From positions 1-54,647 of the forward strand of contig JAJQFB010000045.1 of NCBI GenBank assembly GCA_021201395.1: 54,647 nucleotides of DNA, given 5' to 3'. Positions 45,757 through 54,599 of the stretch are shown in pieces; within the stretch, counting starts at the first letter, position 1; each line of letters begins with the position of its first letter. The notes under the pieces are model-generated. The model saw nothing but the letters and a program-made list of their open reading frames with translations, was not told the DNA's origin and made no database searches. Both the position numbers and the translations under genes were made by a program. The DNA is from Clostridiales bacterium. Lineage in GTDB: Bacteria; Bacillota; Clostridia; Lachnospirales; CAG-274.

Positions 45757-46441
45757 CGTTATAACCGCCTTCCTCTACATCGCTTATGAGAACACCGTTA
45801 TCCAAATGAATTACACGCTTCCTCATTTTATTAACTATGTCTTTGGCATGGGTAGCCATAACTACGGTTGTTCCTCTTGAGTTAATCTCCTTTAAAAGCT
45901 CCATAATTTCCCAAGCCGTGTCAGGGTCTAAGTTTCCCGTAGGTTCGTCGGCTATGAGTATGGGGGGCTTGTTTATAACCGCTCTCGCAATGGCCACCCT
46001 CTGTTCTTCGCCGCCTGAAAGCTGATCGGGGTAGGCGTTTGCCTTTTTGTGGAGGCCTACAAGAGAAAGTGTCTGGGGAACGGAACGTCTTATGCTTTGG
46101 TTTGAGGCTTCTATAACCTGCATGGCAAAGGCCACGTTGTCATAAACCGTTTTTGAGGGAAGAAGCCTGAAATCCTGAAAGACACAGCCTATTTTTCTTC
46201 TTAAATAAGGCACCTTTTTCCTTTTTAAAACGGAAAGCTGAGTGGAATCTATATAAACCTCTCCCGTTGTGGGTTCTATTTCTTTAAGGAGAGTCCTTAT
46301 AAAGGTGGATTTTCCGGAACCGGAGGAGCCTACAACAAAGACAAACTCCCCCTTTTCTATTTCTATTGAAAAATCTTTAAGACCCAACGCCCCGTTTTCG
46401 TAAATTTTCGTTACGTTCTGCATTGAAATCATACTGCTCAA
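45746..46441 (-). CDS. ftsE: FtsE, cell-division ABC ATPase
   Basis: 231 aa. Walker A GSSGSGKST (near 38-46), ABC signature LSGGEEQRVAIARA, Walker B ILIADEPTGNLD, and the switch His in VVMATHAKDIV. It partners FtsX to drive wall hydrolysis at the septum or side wall. The start may be TTG 46441 or the ATG at 46432 (MISMQNVTKIYENG). First gene of the ftsE-ftsX-M23 operon. Confidence 0.95.
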   Translation of the reverse strand: MSSMISMQNVTKIYENGALGLKDFSIEIEKGEFVFVVGSSGSGKSTFIRTLLKEIEPTTGEVYIDSTQLSVLKRKKVPYLRRKIGCVFQDFRLLPSKTVYDNVAFAMQVIEASNQSIRRSVPQTLSLVGLHKKANAYPDQLSGGEEQRVAIARAVINKPPILIADEPTGNLDPDTAWEIMELLKEINSRGTTVVMATHAKDIVNKMRKRVIHLDNGVLISDVEEGGYNDEA

Positions 46442-46578
46442 AACTATTCATTCCTTTTTTTCTTTTTGTTACGCTGTATATTATCACAGCTTAGTTAAAA
46501 TTGACTTATTTTATTATTAAATTTTATTAATCGCCACAGATAGGGAAAACACGGGTTTCCTGTTGTTTTTTTACGGCC

Positions 46579-47670
46579 TTAATATCTGAAATTTTCTTTA
46601 AAGGTCATATATTTTGAAACCATAAGCATAATCTTAAAGACTATGGCGTCGTCGAAATTCCTAAGGTCAAGCCCTGTCATCTTCTGGAGCTTGTCAAGAC
46701 GGTAGACAAGGGTGTTTCTGTGGAAGTAGAGCTGACGGGAGGTTTCCGAAACGTTTAAGTTATTGTCGAAAAGCTTATTAACCGTAGTCAGGGTTTCCTC
46801 GTCAAACTGATCCATACTGAGACCGTGGAGAACCTCGCTTATAAACATCCTGCAAAGAGGTGTGGGAAGCTGGTAAATAAGCCTGCCTATGCCTAACTGC
46901 TTATAATTTACAATGTGCTGAGATTCTTCGAAAATTCTGCCTACTTCGAGGGCCATCTTCGCCTCTTTATAAGAGGAAGAAACATTTTTAAGGTCCTTAA
47001 CGTCCGTTCCTATGGCAACGTAAATATTGCTCATTGCTTCGGCTGTCAAGGTATCGTAAATTGTTTTGGCTATGTTCTCTATTTCCGCCCTGTCATCGGT
47101 TTCCTTAAGCTCCTTAACGAGTATAATACTCTTTTCGTCAACGGCGGTAACAAAATCCTTTATTTTGGTGGGGAAGATGTTCCTTACTATTTCGACTATG
47201 TTAAGCTCCTTGTCAATTTCCGTTTCTATAAGGTAGACAATACGTCTTACATTGTTTTCTATGTGAAGCTTCTTAGCTCTTGAGTATATATCAACAAGGA
47301 GCAGATTGTCAAGCAAAAGATTCTTGATGAAGTTGTCCTTGTCATATCCTTCCTTGTAGGCTACCAAAAGGCTCTGAATCTGGAACGCCGCCATTTTGCC
47401 TATTCTGAAAGTTTCCTCGTCCTCACCCTTTATTAAAACGATATATTCTATGCTGCCTCCTTCAAAAACCTTGAAATACTGGAAGCCGGCTACAAGCTGG
47501 TTTTCAGCCGGAGAGTCTACGAAAAGCTCTATGCTCTCTATAACCTGATTCTGCATATTTTCCTCTGTGGAGGCTACAACCTTTCCCTCTCTTTCAACAA
47601 CGGAAAGCTCACGCCTTGTTATATTTTTAAGTCCGTCTATTGTGGTTTGTAAAATCTGGTTTGATATCAA
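46579..47670 (-). CDS. PucR/CdaR-type helix-turn-helix regulator
   Basis: 363 aa. The C-terminal PucR helix-turn-helix is clear: NVSETSRQLYFHRNTLVYRLDKLQKMTGLDL (in parts NVSETSRQL and HRNTLVYRLDKL). A GGDEF-like middle region (about 130-250) and a PucR N-terminal domain precede it. Such regulators control purine, diacid or carbohydrate use; the target is not visible. The start chosen is TTG at 47670, spaced from AAAGGGAG; a GTG at 47679 sits inside that site. It is a single gene. Confidence 0.83.
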   Translation of the reverse strand: MISNQILQTTIDGLKNITRRELSVVEREGKVVASTEENMQNQVIESIELFVDSPAENQLVAGFQYFKVFEGGSIEYIVLIKGEDEETFRIGKMAAFQIQSLLVAYKEGYDKDNFIKNLLLDNLLLVDIYSRAKKLHIENNVRRIVYLIETEIDKELNIVEIVRNIFPTKIKDFVTAVDEKSIILVKELKETDDRAEIENIAKTIYDTLTAEAMSNIYVAIGTDVKDLKNVSSSYKEAKMALEVGRIFEESQHIVNYKQLGIGRLIYQLPTPLCRMFISEVLHGLSMDQFDEETLTTVNKLFDNNLNVSETSRQLYFHRNTLVYRLDKLQKMTGLDLRNFDDAIVFKIMLMVSKYMTFKENFRY

Positions 47671-48070
47671 TACCTTCACTCCCTTTATATAGATTTAAAA
47701 CTTGGGAAGCCTTTCTTCCCTGTTCTGCATGCCTAATTTATATTTTATAACAAAACCGGGAAAAAAGAAAGAGAAAGTTATTAATTTTTTTAATTTTTTA
47801 ATAATTTTTTGCCCTGCACGGCAAATTTACGGAAATTATATTCGAATATTATGCCTGTTAAGGGAAATTAAGGAAATGATTTGCGATTTAAAGACTTTCC
47901 CGTCCGTGCCGCTGCCGCCCTTATACAAACCGGTTATAAAAAATCCGTAAATCAGCAAAATTTTTCTTTAAATATTTTATATTTATGGTATAATAGAAGA
48001 GAATGCTCGTAGGTTGATTTTAACCTGCGGAGAAATAAAGATTAACCTATTATTACAGGGGGTATTTGTC
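47671..48070. other. Divergent intergenic region upstream of zapA
   Basis: No gene is seen. It holds the leader of the PucR-type gene, with a GGGAAG/CTTCCC hairpin (47703-47720), and an AT-rich middle. An extended -10 promoter (TGGTATAAT, 47986-47994, no clear -35) fires toward zapA. A leader hairpin (CTCGTAGGTT / AACCTGCGGAG, 48006-48032) follows. Confidence 0.55.
47986..47994 (+). promoter_or_regulatory. Extended -10 promoter of the zapA operon
   Basis: TGGTATAAT. The sequence 17 bp upstream, CTTTAA, is a poor -35, as expected for an extended -10 promoter. Confidence 0.5.
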
Positions 48071-48784
48071 GTGGACACAGACAACGTTAAAAAACAGATT
48101 GAGGTAGTTATAAACGGCAAGGTTTACAGACTGTCAACAACAGACAATGAAGATTATATAAAGTCCGTTGCGGAGTATGTCAACAGAAAATACACTGAAA
48201 TAGCAAGGGAAACATCTTCCGTAACAAGACTTTCGGAGCATTTTCCCGTTCTGCTGGCTTTAAACATAGCCGACGACCTTTTTAAACAGTCGGCGGAGAG
48301 CGGAGAAAATCTCAAAGAAAAATCCGACCTCGAAAACAGAATTTTTAAACTTGAAAACGAGTTTAAGGCCGCCGAGGCTTCTATAGGCGAAAAGGAAAAG
48401 GCTCTTGAGGCGGCAAAGCTTGAGGGCGAAAAGCTTAAAGATGACCTTAAAGCAAAGGAAGAGGCCGAAAAGGCAGCAGAGGCCTTAAAAGAGGAAAACA
48501 AGCGTCTTTCGCTTATTATAACGGACGCAGGGCTTATTCCGCCTACTCCCGATAAAAACGGAAGAATAAAGGACAAGGACAAGGACAGAGAAACCCTCCT
48601 TAAGGAGCTTAACGACATAAAATCGGAAAACGGAAGAACAAAGAAAGAAAACAGGAGCCTTTCGGAAAGGCTTAAGGCGGTTGAGGAGGAGCTTGCTCTT
48701 TTTAAAACAGCCCCGACAGGAGCTTCCGAGGCGGCTTCGGAGCCTAAAACACCTGTAAAAGCACAAAAAACCGTAAAGAAGTGA
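48071..48784 (+). CDS. zapA: ZapA, FtsZ-ring associated protein (long form)
   Basis: 237 aa. The ZapA domain (about 5-95) shows VVINGKVYRLSTTDNEDYIKSVAEYVNRKY and LLALNIADDLFK (quoted in parts VINGKVYRL and VNRKY). The rest is a long charged Lys/Glu/Ala coiled coil, much longer than the roughly 85-110 aa of Bacillus ZapA. It cross-links FtsZ filaments at mid-cell. The start is GTG at 48071 behind CAGGGGGT; upstream in-frame ATG at 48014 has no ribosome-binding site. Overlaps the U32 gene by 4 bp. Confidence 0.9.
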   Translation: MDTDNVKKQIEVVINGKVYRLSTTDNEDYIKSVAEYVNRKYTEIARETSSVTRLSEHFPVLLALNIADDLFKQSAESGENLKEKSDLENRIFKLENEFKAAEASIGEKEKALEAAKLEGEKLKDDLKAKEEAEKAAEALKEENKRLSLIITDAGLIPPTPDKNGRIKDKDKDRETLLKELNDIKSENGRTKKENRSLSERLKAVEEELALFKTAPTGASEAASEPKTPVKAQKTVKK

Positions 48785-51108
48785 GTGCCTTGACGGAATT
48801 GACGGAATATGAAATATTAGCCCCCTGCGGAAGCCCTGAGGCCGTTTACGGAGCCGCGGCCGCCGACTGTGACAGCATATATATAGGTGCAAAGGCCTAT
48901 AACGCAAGGGCTCTTGCCCGAAATTTTGAGAATGAGGAAATAAAGCAGATAATAGATTTTTGTCACTTAAGGGGCGTAAAGGTTTATATAACCTTTAACA
49001 TATTGTATAAGGACGCCGAAACAGAAGATTTGCTGAAATCGGCGGCGGAGCTTTATTCTTACGGAGCCGACGCCTTTATATGTGCCGACATAGGCATAAT
49101 GCAGGTTTTTAAGGAGTATTTCAAGGGCTTGAAAATAAACGCAAGCACACAGACCACAGTCCACAATTCGGATACTGCCCTTGCTTTCAAGGAGATGGGC
49201 GTTGACAGGATTGTTCTTTCAAGGGAGCTAAGCCTTAAGGACATAAGGGCTGTTTATGAAAAAACAGGAAACAAGCCCGACCTTGAGGCCTTCGTTCACG
49301 GGGCGCTTTGCGTCTGTTATTCGGGCAGGTGTCTTTATTCCTCTTTCGTGGGAGGAAGAAGCGGAAACAAGGGCCGCTGCGCCCAGCCCTGCCGAATGGA
49401 ATACAGCCTTTTGAGAGAGGGAAAGGAAATTGCAAAAGTGCCTCTCCTGTCCCCAAAAGACATTATGACGGCGGAGCATATTTACGATATGATAAGGGCA
49501 GGAGTAAAAGCCTTTAAAATAGAGGGAAGAATGAAAAGCGTCCCCTATGTTTTTGAAACCGTAAAAACCTACAAAAAATATCTTGAAGCCGCCGTTAAGG
49601 CAAAGACCGACAGTAAAATAACCCTTGAGGATAAAAATAACCTTTTGCAGGTTTTCAGCCGCGGCGGAGAATTTTCGGAGGGGTATCTCTATACCCCTAA
49701 GGGAAAGGATATGCTTTCCGAAAATGTCAAAAACAGCGGCAGGGAAATAGGCTTTGTCACAGCCTCAGACAAAAAGGGCTGTTATATCAAGTTTTTTGAA
49801 GCTCTTCACTGCGGCGACGGCATAGAAATTTTCGGCAGAAATCAAGGCACGGGAATTTCAAAAAAAATAAATCGTGGTCAAACGGCCTATTTTAACCTAA
49901 AGGGCAAAAAGGGTGACCGGGTATTCCTGTCCTACGATAAAGCTCTTACAGACAGCCTTAACAGAGAAGCGGCTCTTGACAGCGGGAAAAGAGAAATCGA
50001 GGGAAGCTTTAAAGCAAGGCTCGGAGAAAGAACGGAGTTAAGCCTTAAAACAAAAGAAACCGAAGTTACGGTTTTAGGCGAAAAACCTCAAAAAGCCGAA
50101 AACCGCCCGACTTCAAAAGAAGAAATCATAAGCCGTCTTTCAAAGACGGGAAATACGCCCTTTAAAACAGACAAGCTGACCGTTCGGGCTGATGATGATA
50201 TATATATTCCCGTAAAGGAGCTTAATGCCTTAAGACGGGAAGCCTGCGATAAGCTTTCGGAAGAAATCGTAAAAAGCTATGAGAGAAAAGCCCCTGCTTT
50301 GCCGCCGAAGCCTGTTTTGGAAAAAACAGCCGAAAAGCCCTTTATATCGGCAGAAGTGACAAGGGCGGAACAGCTTAAGGCAGTTTTAAAAAGTAATATA
50401 AAGAGAATTTATATAAATGACATAAGCCTTGTAAAGGAGGCTCTCGGGGTCAAGGATAAAGAGATTTTCTATGCCCTGCCCCATATTGTAAGAGAGGAAA
50501 GCCTTGAGAGAGTGTTTGAGGAGGTTAAAAGCCTCGAAAACACCGAAATCACGGGCTTTCTCACAAGGAACCCGACGATGCTTAAAACCGGTAAAAAGAT
50601 AATCTGCGACCATACCTTAGGGGTGTTTAATTCCTATACGGCAGAAAGGCTCTTAAAGGACTATAGTGGGATAACTCTTTCAACGGAGCTTGACCTTAAG
50701 GAGCTTAAGCCCCTCTGCGCTGAGGGAAGTGAAATTATTGTCTACGGCAGACTGCCCCTTATGACTACGGAGCAGTGTCCCATAGGGAATTTTGTCGGAA
50801 ACAACAGGGGAAAGAGGTTCTGTTCCCTTAAGAATAGGGCAGGGGGCTTTTCCATTAAAGACAGAACAGGGGCTCTTTATCCCTTAGAGCCTTGCTGTGA
50901 AGCCTGTTTTTGCAAAATTTTAAGCAGCGAGCCTGTTTTTGCCCCTGAGGCTTTAAATCTTAAACCATCTTCCTTTAGGCTCATATTTACAATGGAAACC
51001 GAGGAAGAAACAGTCAAAATAACGGATTATTTTACGGATATGCTTAAAAACACAAACATCAACAAACCAACGGATATAAAGGGAAGATCTCTTAAGGGAG
51101 TAAGGTGA
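48781..51108 (+). CDS. Peptidase U32-family protein (tRNA/rRNA hydroxylation type), with DUF3656-like C-terminus
   Basis: 775 aa, the long clostridial form. Despite the peptidase name, relatives RlhA and TrhP/TrhO act in hydroxylation of 23S rRNA C2501 or tRNA U34. The U32 signature HGALCVCYSGRC is at about 174-185, followed by CAQPCR, which gives the cysteine set likely to hold an iron-sulfur cluster. The N-terminal half is a TIM-like barrel (ILAPCGSPEAVYGA). The C-terminal half has more cysteines (CCEACFC). Start GTG 48781 overlaps the zapA stop (GTGA), so the two are coupled. Confidence 0.88.
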   Translation: MSALTELTEYEILAPCGSPEAVYGAAAADCDSIYIGAKAYNARALARNFENEEIKQIIDFCHLRGVKVYITFNILYKDAETEDLLKSAAELYSYGADAFICADIGIMQVFKEYFKGLKINASTQTTVHNSDTALAFKEMGVDRIVLSRELSLKDIRAVYEKTGNKPDLEAFVHGALCVCYSGRCLYSSFVGGRSGNKGRCAQPCRMEYSLLREGKEIAKVPLLSPKDIMTAEHIYDMIRAGVKAFKIEGRMKSVPYVFETVKTYKKYLEAAVKAKTDSKITLEDKNNLLQVFSRGGEFSEGYLYTPKGKDMLSENVKNSGREIGFVTASDKKGCYIKFFEALHCGDGIEIFGRNQGTGISKKINRGQTAYFNLKGKKGDRVFLSYDKALTDSLNREAALDSGKREIEGSFKARLGERTELSLKTKETEVTVLGEKPQKAENRPTSKEEIISRLSKTGNTPFKTDKLTVRADDDIYIPVKELNALRREACDKLSEEIVKSYERKAPALPPKPVLEKTAEKPFISAEVTRAEQLKAVLKSNIKRIYINDISLVKEALGVKDKEIFYALPHIVREESLERVFEEVKSLENTEITGFLTRNPTMLKTGKKIICDHTLGVFNSYTAERLLKDYSGITLSTELDLKELKPLCAEGSEIIVYGRLPLMTTEQCPIGNFVGNNRGKRFCSLKNRAGGFSIKDRTGALYPLEPCCEACFCKILSSEPVFAPEALNLKPSSFRLIFTMETEEETVKITDYFTDMLKNTNINKPTDIKGRSLKGVR

Positions 51109-51112
51109 CTGT

Positions 51113-52648
51113 ATGATTGAAATGCTTATATTTCTGTCAAAATATCTATTCATAATACTTATAGCTGTATTCTGCCTACAGTGCGGTTATTTAATCTCAA
51201 AGGGCAGACAGATGGACTACCCCTCTGCGGAAAACACGGGGGCGGTTAAGCTTCAAAGAGTAACCATGATATTGTTCCATGTTTTGGCCTACGCTATGCT
51301 TTATTTTAATTCGGATATACCCTTAAAGGATTATATGGTTACGGCTCTTGGGGGTCTTGCCCTTATTATGGCGGTTCCCCCTTTTATAAGGGTTGTTTAT
51401 AATAAAATAAACGGTCTTATTATAAACTGTATGTATTTTCTTATGGACTTAAGCCTTGTAATTCTTCAAAGGCTTAACCCTGACTATGCCCTTAAGCAGC
51501 TTATATTTTTCTTTATAGGCTCCGGTTGTATTCTTTTAATATATCCCGTATTGAAGTACGGCAAAAATCTCCATAAGCTTAAATACTTATATTTAGGTGT
51601 GGGTTTTCTGCTTCTTGTTTTGACCCTTATTTTCGGAACCACCACAAGAGGCGCCACAAACTGGATATACATAGGGGACTTCTCCTTTCAGCCCTCTGAG
51701 ATTGTAAAGCTTATGTATGTGTTTTACTTTGCCTCTGTTTTTTCAAAGAAAGTGACGCTGAGAGAAACAATATTACAGCTTATTATAGGCCTGATTTTTG
51801 TCTGTATTCTTGTTGTCCAGAGGGATTTGGGTTCCGCTCTCATTTTTTTTATGACCCTCATTATAATGGTGTTCATATCCACGGGGAATGTGCCTGTTGT
51901 GTTGGGCAGCTTAATCTGTGCCTGTGCAGGGGCTGTAGGAGCCTATAATATGTTTTCCCATATTCAGGTGAGGGTCGCCGCCTGGCTTGACCCCTGGAGC
52001 GACATAGGCAACACCACCTATCAAATTGCCCAGTCCCTTTTTGCCATAGGAAGCGGCGGTCTTTGGGGCAGCGGCTTAGGTAAAGGCTACGCCTCTTCAA
52101 TACCCATTGTGGAAAGCGATTTTATATTTTCGGCAATTTGCGAGGAGTTCGGCCTGATTTTTGCCGTATGCGTAATATTTATATATCTGACAATATTCTA
52201 CTGCAGTGTGAGAAGTGCACTGAATACCGAATCTAAGTTTAATGCCGTTCTTGCTTCGGGCTTAACGGGGCTTATATGCTTCCAGACCTTTCTCATAATA
52301 GGGGGAGTAACGAAGTTTGTTCCCCTTACGGGGGTAACCCTGCCTTTTGTAAGCTACGGCGGAACGTCGGTTGTTATATTGGCAATTATAATAGGTATTC
52401 TGCTTTGGATATATGTTCCCAAAACGGAATTTTCCGAGGAAAAATACGGAACAGACGAGGTTCCGAAAAAACACAGACAGAGAAGAGCTGCAAGAGCCGC
52501 TTCGGAGGCCGAAACCGCAGGAAACAGGACGGCATCACGTACATCAGGCAGACAAACAGCTTCGGCAGCTTCGCCCCGTCAAAGGTCACACTCAGACGAT
52601 GAAGAAGGACCTTTAAGTAAAAGAGTAAGGGGGCGGAGAGATGAATAA
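51113..52648 (+). CDS. FtsW/RodA/SpoVE-family SEDS glycosyltransferase
   Basis: 511 aa, about ten membrane segments. SEDS motifs: VVQRDLGSALIFF, ESDFIFSAICEEFG (Asp of the active site) and LPFVSYGGTSV. It polymerises lipid II into glycan strands with a cognate class B PBP. The N-terminus has two extra membrane segments before the core. The C-terminus carries a basic, Arg/Ala/Ser-rich tail of about 65 residues (from about 447) that is unusual and probably cytoplasmic. Which of FtsW, RodA or SpoVE it is cannot be told. It overlaps the PBP gene by 8 bp, marking it as the partner. Confidence 0.93.
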   Translation: MIEMLIFLSKYLFIILIAVFCLQCGYLISKGRQMDYPSAENTGAVKLQRVTMILFHVLAYAMLYFNSDIPLKDYMVTALGGLALIMAVPPFIRVVYNKINGLIINCMYFLMDLSLVILQRLNPDYALKQLIFFFIGSGCILLIYPVLKYGKNLHKLKYLYLGVGFLLLVLTLIFGTTTRGATNWIYIGDFSFQPSEIVKLMYVFYFASVFSKKVTLRETILQLIIGLIFVCILVVQRDLGSALIFFMTLIIMVFISTGNVPVVLGSLICACAGAVGAYNMFSHIQVRVAAWLDPWSDIGNTTYQIAQSLFAIGSGGLWGSGLGKGYASSIPIVESDFIFSAICEEFGLIFAVCVIFIYLTIFYCSVRSALNTESKFNAVLASGLTGLICFQTFLIIGGVTKFVPLTGVTLPFVSYGGTSVVILAIIIGILLWIYVPKTEFSEEKYGTDEVPKKHRQRRAARAASEAETAGNRTASRTSGRQTASAASPRQRSHSDDEEGPLSKRVRGRRDE

Positions 52649-54425
52649 GAATATTAAAATAACATTCTGGATTCTTTTTGCAATGTTTGCCGCTCTTATA
52701 ATACATCTTTGCTACTTTACCGTAATCGAAGCCCCTACGGCGGTAAACAACCCCTATAACCTCCGTCTTGCCTCGAAAGAAAGTTCTATTAAAAGAGGAA
52801 ACATAGAGGACATAAACGGAGTTGTTATTGCGGAAAGTGTTTTAGAGGAGGAAAGCTATACAAGGCAGTATAACTATCCCCGAATGTATTGTCATATTAC
52901 GGGCTATACGGATATGGGAAAAACAGGGGCGGAGAGCGCATATAACGCCGAGCTTTTGACCCTGCATAACGAAACCCTGCAAAAATTTCTGTATATAATG
53001 ACAAATAAGGTTTTTAAAAACGGAAACTTTTCCCTTACGGGCTTTGACGGCTTTGACTGCGTAATTGAAGAGGCCTATGCTATGGACGGTTTCAGCCCCG
53101 ATTTTGACGGAGATACAGGAGGATTTGACGGCTTCGGCGAAAATAACGGAAACGGCTTTGATTACACGGCTTCGGGAAGCGGAGCAGAGGCGGAAACAGA
53201 GGATATATCCGAGGAAGCGTCAGAAGAAATAACCGAAGAAACATCGGAAGAAACAACGGAAACAGTCTTTGAGGACGATTCCGAGATAGGCTCGGAAATA
53301 AAGGATATATATGAAAATATAGAATCAAGCCCCACGCCGGATTTAGACACCATATATTCCGACGGATATGAGTCGGAAAACGATTTTTTTGCACCCTTAA
53401 AGGACGGCTTTGTTTTGGAGGGGAACACGGTTGTTTTGTCGGTTGACCACAGGATTCAGGAAAAGGCCTATGAGCTTTTGGGGGAAAGGAAAGGCTCCAT
53501 TGTTGTTTCCGATGTAAACACGGGAATGATAAAGGCTATGGTGTCCTATCCCAACTATGACCCCGGTTCAATAGCCGATAACTGGGAATATCTTACTACG
53601 GACGAGGAAAATACTCCCCTTTTAAACAGGGCAAGTCAGGGGCTTTATACCCCCGGTTCGATTTTTAAGATAGGAATGGCTCAGCTTTTAATAGACACAG
53701 GGCAGGAGGATATGACCTTTGAATGTTCCGGAATAAACCATTTCGGGAATAAGACGCTGAGGTGTTACAATGAAACGGTTCACGGACACATTAATTTAAG
53801 AGATGCTTTTAAGCAGTCCTGCAACGGTTTTTTTGCTCAGGCCGCCTTAAACCTTATGGCGGACCGCCTTATAACACAGGCCAAAAACTTAGGCTATAAC
53901 AGTGATTACGATTTCCCTCTGGAACACTCCATAAGTGTGTTTAAGCTTACGGAGGAGGCGGATAATTCGGAGCTTACGGACACGGGAATAGGACAGGGGA
54001 AAACTATGGTGACACCCCTGCATATAAATATGATAACGGCGGCTGCGGCAAACGGAGGCATAATGTATACTCCGCAGATTACGGCAGCGGTTAAAAGCTA
54101 TAACGGCAGCATAATAAAAGAATATGAGCCTGAGGAAATGGGCAGGGTTATGTCTGAGGAAACCTCGGTAAAGCTCAGAGAGCTTATGAGGGCGGTTGTT
54201 TCAGAGGGAACGGGAACCCTCGCCGACAGCAGTCAAATTGCAATAGCCGGAAAAACGGGAACGGCGGAAAACGGTACGGATAACGACCATATATGGTTTA
54301 CCTGTTTTGCGCCCTATGAAAACCCCGAATATGCCGTGACTGTTATGCTTGAGTATACCGGAACAAGCAGCAAGGCCACACCTATAGCAAAAGAGCTTTT
54401 GGAGTATATAAATACTTTGGAATAA
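52641..54425 (+). CDS. Class B penicillin-binding protein (PbpA/PBP2-like) with acidic insert
   Basis: 594 aa. An N-terminal membrane anchor (residues 8-27) and the PBP dimer domain, in which residues about 180-235 form a Glu/Ser/Thr-rich disordered insert. The transpeptidase domain has SIFK (Ser340), SCN (393-395) and KTG (538-540). Such PBPs cross-link the strands made by their SEDS partner, encoded just upstream with an 8-bp overlap. The start is the ATG after GGGGGCGGAG. It ends 15 bp before a palindromic element. Confidence 0.93.
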   Translation: MNKNIKITFWILFAMFAALIIHLCYFTVIEAPTAVNNPYNLRLASKESSIKRGNIEDINGVVIAESVLEEESYTRQYNYPRMYCHITGYTDMGKTGAESAYNAELLTLHNETLQKFLYIMTNKVFKNGNFSLTGFDGFDCVIEEAYAMDGFSPDFDGDTGGFDGFGENNGNGFDYTASGSGAEAETEDISEEASEEITEETSEETTETVFEDDSEIGSEIKDIYENIESSPTPDLDTIYSDGYESENDFFAPLKDGFVLEGNTVVLSVDHRIQEKAYELLGERKGSIVVSDVNTGMIKAMVSYPNYDPGSIADNWEYLTTDEENTPLLNRASQGLYTPGSIFKIGMAQLLIDTGQEDMTFECSGINHFGNKTLRCYNETVHGHINLRDAFKQSCNGFFAQAALNLMADRLITQAKNLGYNSDYDFPLEHSISVFKLTEEADNSELTDTGIGQGKTMVTPLHINMITAAAANGGIMYTPQITAAVKSYNGSIIKEYEPEEMGRVMSEETSVKLRELMRAVVSEGTGTLADSSQIAIAGKTGTAENGTDNDHIWFTCFAPYENPEYAVTVMLEYTGTSSKATPIAKELLEYINTLE

Positions 54426-54439
54426 AGGAAATGGTAACA

Positions 54440-54599
54440 GTTCAGCCAAATCACTCGCAAAGCGTCTGCTTCACATCCGCCATCGTTACACGACTCATTT
54501 TTTGCTCGTTATTTGGCGTTCCGCTCGTGCTTTATTTGGATAAACTTCTTTAGGAAACAAGTTCCCACAGAATTTTCTCCAAATAAAGCACGGCTGAAC
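54440..54599. repeat. Nested palindromic element
   Basis: GTTCAGCC (54440-54447) pairs with GGCTGAAC (54592-54599). Inside, GCCAAAT (54445-54451) and ATTTGGC (54511-54517) begin a long imperfect hairpin (further paired AC/GT and GCAAA/TTTGC). A 15-bp perfect stem CGTGCTTTATTTGGA / TCCAAATAAAGCACG spans 54526-54592. No gene or target-site duplication is seen. It resembles a MITE or repeat element with a three-way junction. Confidence 0.5.

Noticed and set aside
47680-48070. A 6S RNA gene near zapA, as in proteobacteria
   Set aside because: The zapA leader is only about 70 nt with a single hairpin, and no bubble-type 6S structure is visible in the wider gap.
48154-48618. Ser/Leu-rich reading frame antisense to zapA
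   Set aside because: It is the complement of the coiled-coil codons; no promoter or ribosome-binding site.
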